From: Phreatobacter sp.
Lineage (GTDB): Bacteria; Pseudomonadota; Alphaproteobacteria; Rhizobiales; Phreatobacteraceae
NCBI GenBank assembly: GCA_019749835.1
Contig: JAIEPJ010000021.1
Location: 1 to 59,293 of the forward strand
DNA length: 59,293 nucleotides
Reading direction: 5' to 3'
Positions 17,035-26,957 of this stretch are shown one piece after another; within the stretch, counting starts at the first letter, position 1, and each line of letters starts with the position of its first letter. Both the position numbers and the translations under genes were made by a program. Below the pieces are notes generated by a model. That model was not told where the DNA came from, searched no databases, and saw nothing but the letters and a program-made list of their open reading frames with translations.

Positions 17035-18552
17035 TCAGCCGCCGTAGATGCCCTTGTAGGTCTCGCGCAGGACGTTCTTCTGCACCTTGCCCATGGTGTT
17101 GCGCGGCAGGTCATCGACGATGATGACCTTCTTCGGCAGCTTGAACTTGGCGAGGCGGGCCTCGAGGGCATGAAGGATGGCGCCCGCGTCCAGCGTCGCG
17201 CCTGGCACGGGCACCACCACGGCCGTGACGCCCTCGCCGAAATCGGGATGGGGGACGCCGATCACGGCGCTCTCGAAGACGCCGACCATGCCGTCGATCT
17301 CCGTCTCCACTTCTTTCGGGTAGACGTTGTAGCCGCCGGAAATGACGAGGTCCTTGCCGCGCCCGACGATATGGACATAGCCGTCGGCGTCGATCTTGCC
17401 GAGGTCGCCGGTGATGAAGAAGCCGTCCGCGCGGAATTCGGCAGCGGTCTTCTCCGGCATGCGCCAGTAGCCCTTGAAGACATTCGGCCCCTTGACCTCG
17501 ATCATGCCGATCTCGCCCTTCGCCACCTCGGTGCCGGTCTCCGGATCGGTGACGCGCAGCGAGACGCCCGGCAGCGGGAATCCGACGGTGCCCGCGACGC
17601 GCGCACCGTCATAGGGGTTCGAGGTGTTCATGTTCGTCTCGGTCATGCCGTAGCGCTCGAGGATCGCCTGACCAGTCATTTCCTTGAAGGCGCGGTGAGT
17701 CTCCGCGAGCAGCGGCGCCGAGCCGGAGATGAACAGGCGCATGTGGCGCGTCGCGCCGGGGGTGAGGCGCTTGTCCTGCACCAGACGCACGTAGAAGGTC
17801 GGAACGCCCATCATCGTCGTGGCGCGCGGCAGCAGTTCGAACACTTTGTCGGCGTCGAACTTCGGCAGGAACAGCATGGTCGCCCCCGCCATCAGGATTG
17901 TGTTGGTGGCGACGAACAGGCCATGGGTATGGAAGATCGGCAAGGCGTGCAGGAGCACGTCGTCGCGGGTGAAATGCCAGTAGTCCTTCAGGGTCAGCGC
18001 ATTGGAGGCGAGGTTGTCGTGAGTCAGCATGGCGCCCTTGGAACGCCCCGTCGTGCCCGACGTGTAGAGGATGGCGGCCAGATCGTCGGCGCCGCGCGTC
18101 ACCGTGTCGAAGACCGGCTCTTCGGCGAGCGCCTTCTGCCACAGCGAACCGTCCTTCCCCCGGCCGAGCGTCTCCACCGCCGGCACGCCGGTGCGGGCCG
18201 CCACTTCGGCGACGCCCTCGCGGCGGGAGGGATCACAGACCACCATTGCCGGCTCGGCATCGGAAAGGAAATATTCGATCTCCGCGAGCGTGTAGCCGGT
18301 GTTGAGCGGCAGGAAGACCGCACCGGCCCTCACGCAGGCGAGATAGAGGAAGATGGCGCCTGGCGACTTTTCCACCTGCACCGCCACCCGGTCACCGGGC
18401 TTCACGCCAGCCGCCACAAGCGCATTGGCGAAACAGCCGGTCGCTGCGAACAGGTCCTCATAGGTGAAGACCGTCCCGTCCTCGGTCTCGATGAAGGTCT
18501 TGGTCGAATCGGTGCCAAAGAGGCGAACGAGATCGAAGAGATGATTGGCCAT
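17035..18552 (-). CDS. matB: Malonyl-CoA synthase (acyl-CoA synthetase family)
   Basis: A 505-residue ANL-superfamily enzyme that activates malonate with ATP and CoA. Motifs include ILYTSGTTGRSKG (near 160), the adenylate-binding YGMTETNMNTSNP and the hinge GRGKDLVISGGYNVYP; LPRNTMGKVQKN holds the catalytic Lys. The SAPLL, TNMNTSNPYDG and overall length match rhizobial MatB closely as I recall the Rhodopseudomonas enzyme. No malonate decarboxylase or transporter gene stands beside it. It follows the Amt-kinase gene by 99 bases on the same strand. Confidence 0.88.
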   Translation of the reverse strand: MANHLFDLVRLFGTDSTKTFIETEDGTVFTYEDLFAATGCFANALVAAGVKPGDRVAVQVEKSPGAIFLYLACVRAGAVFLPLNTGYTLAEIEYFLSDAEPAMVVCDPSRREGVAEVAARTGVPAVETLGRGKDGSLWQKALAEEPVFDTVTRGADDLAAILYTSGTTGRSKGAMLTHDNLASNALTLKDYWHFTRDDVLLHALPIFHTHGLFVATNTILMAGATMLFLPKFDADKVFELLPRATTMMGVPTFYVRLVQDKRLTPGATRHMRLFISGSAPLLAETHRAFKEMTGQAILERYGMTETNMNTSNPYDGARVAGTVGFPLPGVSLRVTDPETGTEVAKGEIGMIEVKGPNVFKGYWRMPEKTAAEFRADGFFITGDLGKIDADGYVHIVGRGKDLVISGGYNVYPKEVETEIDGMVGVFESAVIGVPHPDFGEGVTAVVVPVPGATLDAGAILHALEARLAKFKLPKKVIIVDDLPRNTMGKVQKNVLRETYKGIYGG

Positions 18553-18651
18553 GGCTCAGCGGACGGTGCTCGGCGATGCGATCTGGGAACGCGGGAGGGC
18601 GGACCATGCCGCATCCCGTCGGTCAGGTCGAGTGGCGGGCAGCAGCGCCTG

Positions 18652-20856
18652 TCAGCCGGCAAGCACCAGCGGCTTGCCGAGGTGGTCAGCGCTGATGGTG
18701 GCGCGAACCTGCGTACCCGCCCCTGGCTTGGATCGGATGGTCAGTGCCCCGCCATGCAGGTCGATCAGCTTTTTCACGAGGGCAAGCCCCAGCTCGGCTC
18801 CTTCGCCCTCGACTTCCGCCAGCGGGTCGAGGGCCTGCGCCAACTGCCCCGGTGAGACGCCGTCGCCGGAATCGACCACGTCGAGCACCAGTTCGCCGCC
18901 GGGACCCTGCTTGACGGAAACGTTGACGATGCCGCCACGGGGGGTGGTGGCGATGGCGTTGTTGACGAGTTCGCCCATGATCTTGCGCATCGCCACCGCA
19001 TTGGCGGTCATGGTGGAGACTTCTGGGGTCCATACCACCCGGAACTTGACGCCCTTCGATTCGGCCCGCGGCCGGCACAGCAGGTTGACCTCGCCGATGA
19101 GCTTTTCCATCGGCGCCTGATCGCCGGTGGGCGGCGCCTCGATGGCGGAGGCCTGGGCGTAGTCGAGCACGTCGGCGAGACGGCGGGCCAGCCTGGCCGA
19201 TTCCTCCCGCGCCGCATCGATCAGCGCATCGATGTCGTCCTGGTGGCGGCTCGACGCGGCGCGCCGCGCCATCAGGTGCAGCCGTTCGATCGGCTGGCGG
19301 AACGTGCGGCCGATCAGCCGCACCAGTCCGGAGCGCACGCCCTTGAGGTTTTCGACGGCGATCAGCGAGCGGGCGACTTGGTCGGTCAGGAAGGCGACCT
19401 CGCGCGTCGCCGAATCGAGCTTGAGTTCGCGCTCCTGCACGTCGCCGGCGAGTTGGGCATTGAGGTCGTTGGCCTGCTCCGCAGCCGCCTCGGCAAGCGA
19501 GAGCTTTTCCTTCACGCCCTTGATCTGCGCCTGGAAAATATCGACCGCACGGTTGTATTCGCGGGCGATCTGGCCGAGTTCACCGTCGGAATCGGCTTCC
19601 AGATAGGCGAAGGCGCCGGCATTGAGGTTGAGGGCGCCGAGCTGGCTCACCAGCATGGCAACGTCCGTCGTCATGGCATGCTCGGTGACGTTGAGGCCGA
19701 TACGCTCCTCTTCGGGGCCCACCCTCAGACGGATGAGATGGTGCAGGCCGAACGCTGCCGCGCCCATGACCGCCGCCGACCAGGCGACGATGGCGAGCAG
19801 ACCGACGGCCTGCAGGGTCAGGGTCGCGACCAGAGTGTCGGGCAGGCAGAGGGCGACGGCCAGAACGCCGAGCATCCCGGGAAAGAGATGAGCGGAGGCG
19901 ATGCCGAGGGCATCGTCGATCTCGAGCTTTTCGAGCGCCCGCGCGCCAGCTAGCGCCACTGCCGCGCCCGCCGCCCCGAGCCCGATCGCGCCGAGCGGGT
20001 GCAGCAGGTGGGCCGCCGCCGAGGCCGCCACGACCCCAGCCAGCGTCGCATGGATGATGTGGACGACAGTGACACGCGAGGGGCGGATCTGGTTGGCCAG
20101 GAAGGTCGCGGTGATCGCCGCGGCGCCGGCGAGGACCAGATTGATCACGACGGGAGCGATGGCGATGCCTGCGGCCATCGCCTGACCGATGGCGATGCCG
20201 AACCAGCCGAGCCACAGCAGCATCACGCCGAGGGCGGCGAAGGGAAAGCTCTGGCTCTGCACCACGAGGCTGCGCCGGGTACCATTGAACCGGCCGGTCC
20301 GTGCGCCGACGGCATGGGCGGCCACCAGCGCGGCGGTGCCGCCGGCGACATGGATGACCCCGCCGCCGGCGAGGTCAATGAAGCCGAGGCCCTTGAGCCA
20401 GCCGGCGGTCTCGCCCTGGGCCCAGGCCCAGTGCATGACGAGGGGCAGCACGCCGAGGCTGAACACCGCCACCAGCGCTGCATAGCCGCGCAGCGTCGTG
20501 CGTTCCGCCAGTGGTCCTGACAGGAGAGTCGCCGCGGCGCAGGCGATGGCGAGTGCGAAGACGAGGTCCGATCCGCCGTCGGCGGGCATGAAAGGGCCAG
20601 TGCCGGCAAGGGGGCCTCCGGCGTTCATGATGCCATACCCCGCCGCCCAGACGATGAGGACCGTGACACCGACCTGGACGAGGAGCTTGGCAGCGGCGTT
20701 GACGCTGTGCTTGGCGCGCACCAGGCCGCTTTCCAGCGTGACGTGGCCGGCAAGGACGAGGAACACGCAGAGCGCGATGATGACGGGCCAGAGCAGATCT
20801 TGCGGCGTCGGAGGCATCATGAAACCGGTGGCGAGACGCATCGCTCGCCGTCGCAC
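18652..20856 (-). CDS. Ammonium transporter domain fused to degenerate histidine kinase
   Basis: A 734-residue fusion (numbered from the GTG at 20856; ATGs at 20841 and 20820 are other starts). Residues 20-395 are an Amt domain with about eleven membrane segments: SGLVRAKH, GPLAERTTL, DLAGGGVIHV (Asp161, His169) and the Amt C-terminal signature RVGPEEERIGLNVTEH. The second pore histidine of AmtB (His318) is Ala320, and the gate phenylalanines are Ile104 and Ile221. A HAMP-like stretch (DGELGQIAREYNRAV, about 425-440) and a coiled coil lead to a kinase core. In the dimerisation helix the H-box reads GRTFRQPI, with Arg517 where His is expected. ATP-binding motifs remain: VNNAIATTP, DSGDGVS, ELGLALVKK. 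Probably an ammonium receptor; transport and autophosphorylation both look doubtful. Confidence 0.85.
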   Translation of the reverse strand: MRRRAMRLATGFMMPPTPQDLLWPVIIALCVFLVLAGHVTLESGLVRAKHSVNAAAKLLVQVGVTVLIVWAAGYGIMNAGGPLAGTGPFMPADGGSDLVFALAIACAAATLLSGPLAERTTLRGYAALVAVFSLGVLPLVMHWAWAQGETAGWLKGLGFIDLAGGGVIHVAGGTAALVAAHAVGARTGRFNGTRRSLVVQSQSFPFAALGVMLLWLGWFGIAIGQAMAAGIAIAPVVINLVLAGAAAITATFLANQIRPSRVTVVHIIHATLAGVVAASAAAHLLHPLGAIGLGAAGAAVALAGARALEKLEIDDALGIASAHLFPGMLGVLAVALCLPDTLVATLTLQAVGLLAIVAWSAAVMGAAAFGLHHLIRLRVGPEEERIGLNVTEHAMTTDVAMLVSQLGALNLNAGAFAYLEADSDGELGQIAREYNRAVDIFQAQIKGVKEKLSLAEAAAEQANDLNAQLAGDVQERELKLDSATREVAFLTDQVARSLIAVENLKGVRSGLVRLIGRTFRQPIERLHLMARRAASSRHQDDIDALIDAAREESARLARRLADVLDYAQASAIEAPPTGDQAPMEKLIGEVNLLCRPRAESKGVKFRVVWTPEVSTMTANAVAMRKIMGELVNNAIATTPRGGIVNVSVKQGPGGELVLDVVDSGDGVSPGQLAQALDPLAEVEGEGAELGLALVKKLIDLHGGALTIRSKPGAGTQVRATISADHLGKPLVLAG

Positions 20857-20929
20857 TGTCCGCGATCATGGTTAATGCAAGGTTACTCGACGCCGAAACT
20901 GACGGGATCAGAACCGTTTAGCAGAGGTG

Positions 20930-21472
20930 TCAGCTCTCCGGCATCACCCCCGGCCTGTGCCGGTCGCGCCATTCGCGCGGGCGAACGAATTCGCCAGCCC
21001 AGAGGCCCCTTCGGGCCGTCCGGGCCGAAGCCTCGTCCTGGTAGTAGGCGCCATAGGCGACGGCATGACCGGAGAGAACCTGCGCCCGTCCGAGGTCGAC
21101 ATCCTCGACGCGGCACACGGCGATGGTCCGCCCGTACTGGTCAATGTCACGACGCTCGCAGGCGAGGGACTGGCCGGCGACCATGGCGATCAGGGAACGG
21201 GCGGATTCCCGTCCGCAGCGCACATCCCGCCCCTCGCGCGTGCAGCGCTGGAAGAGTTCCGGCGCATCAATGCCGAAAAGCCTCACCTCGACTCCGGCGA
21301 CGACCAAGCTGTCACCGTCGACGATGCGCGCATAGCCGCCGAAGCTACGGCCGGCCGCGGGCCCCTGGAGAGCATGGCGGATGGCATAGGTGGTGAGCGC
21401 CGCGACAGCCAGGATAAGCCACACGAAGCCGGTGTTGGGCCGCAGGCTGCGGAAACGGGAAAAACGCAGCAT
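20930..21472 (-). CDS. Thermonuclease (SNase) family protein
   Basis: A 180-residue protein with one N-terminal membrane anchor or signal (FVWLILAVAALTTYAI) and a staphylococcal-nuclease domain: RIVDGDSL, RLFGIDAPE, CGRESARSL and DQYGRTIAVCR give the calcium and catalytic residues (Asp, Arg, Glu, Arg). It should cut DNA or RNA outside the cytoplasm, perhaps for nutrient recovery. It stands upstream of the Amt-kinase gene on the same strand, separated by 73 bases; a functional link is not evident. Confidence 0.87.
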   Translation of the reverse strand: MLRFSRFRSLRPNTGFVWLILAVAALTTYAIRHALQGPAAGRSFGGYARIVDGDSLVVAGVEVRLFGIDAPELFQRCTREGRDVRCGRESARSLIAMVAGQSLACERRDIDQYGRTIAVCRVEDVDLGRAQVLSGHAVAYGAYYQDEASARTARRGLWAGEFVRPREWRDRHRPGVMPES

Positions 21473-21605
21473 GGCGGAGCCGGAGCGGGGAATCAGGAAT
21501 GAACCAGCGTGTTCATGGTTCGTTTACCATGGATCTCGACCTGCCGTTAATCAACCTCTGCCACATTTCGACCTGAGTTGCGTTGCGTTGGAGAGGTGCC
21601 CGGGG

Positions 21606-23219
21606 ATGGGCGTGACGGCGGCAGACGGACGGCCGGACGACCGGCAGGCCGAGAAGGCGCGTGAGCAAGCCCAGAGCCGCAAGCGCGTCGTCCGTCAGGT
21701 GCGCGATGCGCGTGATCGGCTGACCTCGACCACCGGCACGAAACGCTCGTTCGAATATGAGCTGATGCGCGTCTTCGCGCAGAACAAGCGCTCGGCAGGC
21801 ATTGCCGTCGCCCTGATCGCCGTCGCCACCGGCTGGGTTGCCGGCTGGGCCACCAACCCGGCGCTCGGAGCCGCCGCGGGCCTCGTCATCCTCGTTGCCC
21901 ACGGCTTCTGCATGCTCATGGCGCGGTCCTTCCTCAAGGTCGCGCCGGACAAGGCCGATCTTGGCTCCTGGCGTCTGCGCTTCGTTATCGCCGAGGTCAT
22001 GCTCGGCCTCGCCTGGGTTCTCGCCTTCATCGTCGTCATGCGCACCGAGGTCGCCGAGGCGAGCAATTTTCTGCTCGTCGGCATGCTCATCGTCGTCGCC
22101 GTCTCGGCGATGATCGGCTCGACCCTGCCGGCCGCCGTCTTTGCCTCCTCGCTGCCCGTCGCCGGCACGGTGATCGCCTATTTTCTGCTGCTCCACGGCA
22201 TGCAGGGCGCCGTTCTCGGAGCCATGGCCCTTGGCACGCTCGTCTTCTTCGCCATCATCTCGGCGCGCCTCTACCAGACCAACCTTGCCACCATCGAGGC
22301 GCGGGCCGAGAAGGACGCGCTGATCGGCGAGTTGGAGACGGCCAAGACGAATTCCGACGAGGCCCGGCGCAATGCCGAGATGGCCAACATCGCCAAGTCG
22401 CAGTTTCTCGCCCAGATGAGCCACGAACTGCGCACGCCGCTGAACGCCATCCTCGGCTTCTCCGAGGTGATGAAGGGGGAGATGTTCGGCCCTCACTCCT
22501 CGCCGCAATATGCCGAATATGCCGGCGACATCCATTCCTCGGGCCAGCACCTGCTTTCGCTGATCAACGAGATCCTCGACCTGTCGCGCATCGAGGCGGG
22601 CCGCTACGACCTCAACGAGGAGGCCTTGACGCTCGCCTATGTCGTCGAGGACTGCCACCACCTCCTGAAGGTACGCGCCAAGAACAAGGGCGTCGCCATC
22701 ATTGAGCGCTTCGAGGCGGACATGCCGAAGCTCTGGGCCGACGAGCGGTCGATCCGGCAGATCGTGCTCAATCTGATGTCCAACGCCATCAAATTCACCC
22801 CGCTTGGCGGCGAGATCACCCTGAAGGTCGGCTGGACGGCATCGGGCGGGCAATATATCGCGGTGAAGGATACCGGCCCCGGCATTCCCGAGGACGAGAT
22901 TCCGATCGTCCTGTCGAACTTCGGCCAGGGCTCCAACGCGATCAAGAATGCCGAGCAGGGCACCGGCCTTGGACTGCCCATCGTCCAGGGCCTGGTCTCC
23001 ATGCATGGCGGCACCTTCACGCTCAAGTCGACCGTGCGAATCGGTACCGAAGTGACCGTGACTTTCCCCGCGGAACGGGTGATGGAGGCGCTGCCGGCCA
23101 TCGCCAGTCCGCCCGTCGTCGCGCCCATCGAAATTCCCATGGCCGAGGAGCCGATGCCCGCCGCCATGGTGCAGAATGTCGGAGCGCTCCGCCGTGCCCT
23201 GTTCGGGCCGCGCCGCTGA
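21606..23219 (+). CDS. Membrane sensor histidine kinase, PleC/DivJ/PdhS-like
   Basis: A 537-residue kinase. After a basic N-terminus there are about six hydrophobic segments (roughly 65-225), then a short coiled coil and an intact kinase core: H-box MSHELRTPLNAI (His273), N-box LNLMSNAIKFTP, G1 DTGPGIP and G2 GTGLGLPIV. The phrase GFSEVMKGEMFGP after the H-box is typical of alphaproteobacterial PleC/DivJ/PdhS kinases that act on DivK and PleD to time division. The ATG at 21606 is chosen because upstream codons are not protein-like. No response regulator lies nearby, as usual for this group. Confidence 0.88.
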   Translation: MGVTAADGRPDDRQAEKAREQAQSRKRVVRQVRDARDRLTSTTGTKRSFEYELMRVFAQNKRSAGIAVALIAVATGWVAGWATNPALGAAAGLVILVAHGFCMLMARSFLKVAPDKADLGSWRLRFVIAEVMLGLAWVLAFIVVMRTEVAEASNFLLVGMLIVVAVSAMIGSTLPAAVFASSLPVAGTVIAYFLLLHGMQGAVLGAMALGTLVFFAIISARLYQTNLATIEARAEKDALIGELETAKTNSDEARRNAEMANIAKSQFLAQMSHELRTPLNAILGFSEVMKGEMFGPHSSPQYAEYAGDIHSSGQHLLSLINEILDLSRIEAGRYDLNEEALTLAYVVEDCHHLLKVRAKNKGVAIIERFEADMPKLWADERSIRQIVLNLMSNAIKFTPLGGEITLKVGWTASGGQYIAVKDTGPGIPEDEIPIVLSNFGQGSNAIKNAEQGTGLGLPIVQGLVSMHGGTFTLKSTVRIGTEVTVTFPAERVMEALPAIASPPVVAPIEIPMAEEPMPAAMVQNVGALRRALFGPRR

Positions 23220-23308
23220 CGCCCATCCCCCGTCCCGCCGGCTTGACCCTCCCCTGCCTCTGATGTGCAGTTACACGATAAGAAGCCTGCCGCACGAGGA
23301 CGCCCGCG

Positions 23309-23920
23309 ATGAAGCTCTACGATACCCCGCTCGCACCCAATCCGCGCCGGGTGCGCGTCTTCCTCGCCGAAAAGGGCATCGACATCCCCAAGGTCACCAT
23401 CGACCTCGGCAAGATGGAACAGAAGTCGGCGAGCTACGCCGCCGTCAATCCACGCCAGCGAACCCCCGCCCTGGAGTTGGACGACGGGTCGATCCTGTGT
23501 GAGTCCATTGCCATCTGCCGCTATATCGAGGCGCTCCATCCCGAGCCGAACCTGTTCGGGCGGACGCCGAAGGAGATCGGTGAGATCGAGATGTGGTCGC
23601 GCCGTGCCGAACTGAACCTTCTCTCCACCATCGCCTCGGCTTTCCGCCATCTGCACCCCGCCATGGCCGTCATGGAGGTGCCGCAGGTGAAGGAATGGGG
23701 TGAGGTCAACAAGGCGCGCATCGTCGATGAACTCGCTTTCCTCGATAGGCAGCTGGCGGGCCGCGACTTCGTCTGCTGCGACCGCTTCACCAATGCCGAC
23801 ATCACCGCGATGATCGGGGTCGATTTCCTCAAGCCGACCCGCGTCGCCGTCCCCGACGAACTGGTCGACCTGAAACGCTGGCATGGGGCGATGGCCGCCC
23901 GTCCCAGCGCCAAGGCTTGA
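23309..23920 (+). CDS. Glutathione S-transferase family protein
   Basis: A 203-residue cytoplasmic protein with the thioredoxin-like N-terminal domain (KLYDTPLAPNPRRVRVFLAEKGI, then CESIAICRYIE for the glutathione gamma-Glu contact) and an all-helical C-terminal domain. GST enzymes conjugate or reduce electrophiles with glutathione; the substrate is open. GAGGA precedes the ATG. The next gene starts 38 bases before its stop. Confidence 0.88.
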   Translation: MKLYDTPLAPNPRRVRVFLAEKGIDIPKVTIDLGKMEQKSASYAAVNPRQRTPALELDDGSILCESIAICRYIEALHPEPNLFGRTPKEIGEIEMWSRRAELNLLSTIASAFRHLHPAMAVMEVPQVKEWGEVNKARIVDELAFLDRQLAGRDFVCCDRFTNADITAMIGVDFLKPTRVAVPDELVDLKRWHGAMAARPSAKA

Positions 23921-24602
23921 GGGCGGACGCCTGACCGCCGGGCGGCGTGTCACCGACGGCAAGGCAGGCGAGGGCGAAGACGGCCTCGAGGCCCTCGGCC
24001 GCGCCATATCCGCCTGTCGGATCTGCGTCGACACCCCCCGTGGCGCGCCGCTTCCCCATACCCCGCGGCCTGTCGTGTGGCCGTCGGCCCCCGCGCGCAA
24101 CCACGGCGCGGGGCACGCCCCCCGCACCCGCGTCCATGCCTCGGGCCGGCCCTTCACCGACCCGTCCGGCGACAGGCTGCGGTCATGGATGGGGCTGGAC
24201 GAGGCCGTGTTCTACGACCGTGCCCGCCTCGCCATCGTTCCCATGGGCTTCTGCTTCCCCGGCCTCGACGCCAAGGGAGGCGACCTGCCGCCGCGCCGCG
24301 AATGCCGCGACGCCTGGCACGATCGGCTGATGGCGGTCATGCCGCAGGTCGACCTCATCCTTGCCATCGGCGCCTCGGCGCAGGCCTATCACCTCGGACG
24401 GCTCGGCCTCGGCCATTGGCGCGGCGCGACATTGACCGAGACCGTCGGCGCCTGGCAGGCCGTTCTCGCGGCACGCGAAAGCCCGGCTGTCTTCGTCCTG
24501 CCGCACCCCTCCTGGCGCAACTCGGGATGGCTGAAGCGCCATCCCTGGTTCGAGGCCGACCTCATCCCGGCGCTGCGGCAGGCGGTGGCGGCACGGGTTT
24601 AG
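23883..24602 (+). CDS. Uracil-DNA glycosylase family protein
   Basis: A 239-residue protein of the UDG superfamily. Visible are ISACRIC near residue 42, SGDRLRSWMGLDEAVFYD, IVPMGFCFPG, a DLILAIGASAQAYHLG strand-turn and the C-terminal HPSWRN motif typical of this fold. The branch resembles single-domain UDG proteins without a clear iron-sulfur cluster. These remove damaged bases or have unknown targets. No start other than the ATG at 23883 is available, so the 38-base overlap with the GST gene seems real. Confidence 0.78.
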   Translation: MGRWPPVPAPRLEGGRLTAGRRVTDGKAGEGEDGLEALGRAISACRICVDTPRGAPLPHTPRPVVWPSAPARNHGAGHAPRTRVHASGRPFTDPSGDRLRSWMGLDEAVFYDRARLAIVPMGFCFPGLDAKGGDLPPRRECRDAWHDRLMAVMPQVDLILAIGASAQAYHLGRLGLGHWRGATLTETVGAWQAVLAARESPAVFVLPHPSWRNSGWLKRHPWFEADLIPALRQAVAARV

Positions 24603-24639
24603 ATCCGGTCGCGGGGGAACCGTTCCGACGCGTCGCGCG

Positions 24640-25512
24640 TCACTTGCGCTCAAGGCGGGCGAAGAGGCTGGACGTGTCCCAGCGGCCGCCGCCCATCGCC
24701 TGGACCTCGCCATAGAACTGGTCGACCGCCGCCGTCACGGGCAGCGTCGCCCCGTTGCGGCGGGCTTCCGCCAGACAGATAGACAGGTCCTTGCGCATCC
24801 AGTCGACGGCGAAGCCGAAGTCGAACTTGTCCTGGTTCATCGTCTTGTGGCGGTTCTCCATTTGCCAGGACCCGGCAGCACCCTTGGAAATCACGTCGAC
24901 GAGCTGCTCGATGTCGAGACCGGCCTTGCGCGCGAAATGCAGCCCCTCGGAGAGGCCCTGGACGAGGCCAGCGATGCAGATCTGGTTGACCATCTTGGCG
25001 AGCTGGCCGGCCCCGGGGCCGCCGAGCCGGCGGGCGGCGCGGGCAAAGGCCATGATCACGGGTTCGGCGCGGGCATAATCGGATTCCTCTCCGCCGCACA
25101 TGACCGTGAGAACGCCGTTCTCGGCGCCGGCCTGGCCGCCCGAGACCGGCGCGTCGACGAAGCCGATGCCGAGAGCCTTCGCCTTGGCCTGGAGCTCGCG
25201 CGCGACATCGGCGGAAGCGGTGGTGTTGTCGACGAAGACAGAGCCCGGCGCCATGGCCTGGAACGCGCCCTCCGGGCCGATGGTGACGGCGCGCAGGTCT
25301 TCGTCGTTGCCGACGCAGGCGAAGACGAAATCCTGACCGGCGGCGGCTTCCTTCGGCGTCCGCGCGGCTCTCCCGCCATGCTGTGCCACCCAGGCATCGG
25401 CCTTGGCGCCCGTGCGGTTATAGACCGTCAGATCATGGCCGCCCTTGGCCTTGAGGTGGCCGGCCATGGGATAGCCCATGACGCCGAGACCGAGGAACGC
25501 GACTTTCGCCAT
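24640..25512 (-). CDS. NAD(P)-dependent beta-hydroxyacid dehydrogenase (HIBADH family)
   Basis: A 290-residue enzyme with the Rossmann motif GLGVMGYPMA at residues 8-17, the substrate motif DAPVSGGQAGA near 118, and the catalytic Lys in GAGQLAKMVNQ near 170. The family oxidises 3-hydroxyisobutyrate, tartronate semialdehyde and similar acids in the cytoplasm. The exact substrate cannot be told from sequence alone. It is convergent with the UDG gene and divergent from the TRAP dctP gene. Confidence 0.88.
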   Translation of the reverse strand: MAKVAFLGLGVMGYPMAGHLKAKGGHDLTVYNRTGAKADAWVAQHGGRAARTPKEAAAGQDFVFACVGNDEDLRAVTIGPEGAFQAMAPGSVFVDNTTASADVARELQAKAKALGIGFVDAPVSGGQAGAENGVLTVMCGGEESDYARAEPVIMAFARAARRLGGPGAGQLAKMVNQICIAGLVQGLSEGLHFARKAGLDIEQLVDVISKGAAGSWQMENRHKTMNQDKFDFGFAVDWMRKDLSICLAEARRNGATLPVTAAVDQFYGEVQAMGGGRWDTSSLFARLERK

Positions 25513-25752
25513 GATGTTAACTCCGCTGCGATGGCTGGAAGGAAGGGACGTCTACCATCCCCGTGGCGGGCGTGAGGTCAAGTCTCCGGGGTTGCAATCC
25601 ACCCTGCGAAAGCCCGCTATGTACAAACACTTAGCCATCCGAAATTCAGAGGCCCCCCAATCGGCAAAGCTGGCATGCGTTGGTGAATTGTGGTTTTGTC
25701 CGGCGCACGAGTCCGGCGAACGGGCCGATTTTTTTTCACTGCGGGACCTTAG

Positions 25753-26853
<1,101 letters not shown>

Positions 26854-26878
26854 CCATCGTCCGAGCGGCGAGTTACAG

Positions 26879-26910
26879 AAAACCCCGGCGGAGCGATCCG
26901 CCGGGGTTTT
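26879..26910 (+). terminator. Intrinsic terminator after the TRAP binding-protein gene
   Basis: AAAACCCCGGCGGA pairs perfectly over 14 bases with TCCGCCGGGGTTTT around a GCGA loop, ending in five Ts. It is symmetric enough to also stop transcripts from the convergent patatin gene. Confidence 0.93.
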
Positions 26911-26957
26911 TGCATGGGACCACTGTATGCTTGTTGCCCGAACCTCTACCCAGCAGA

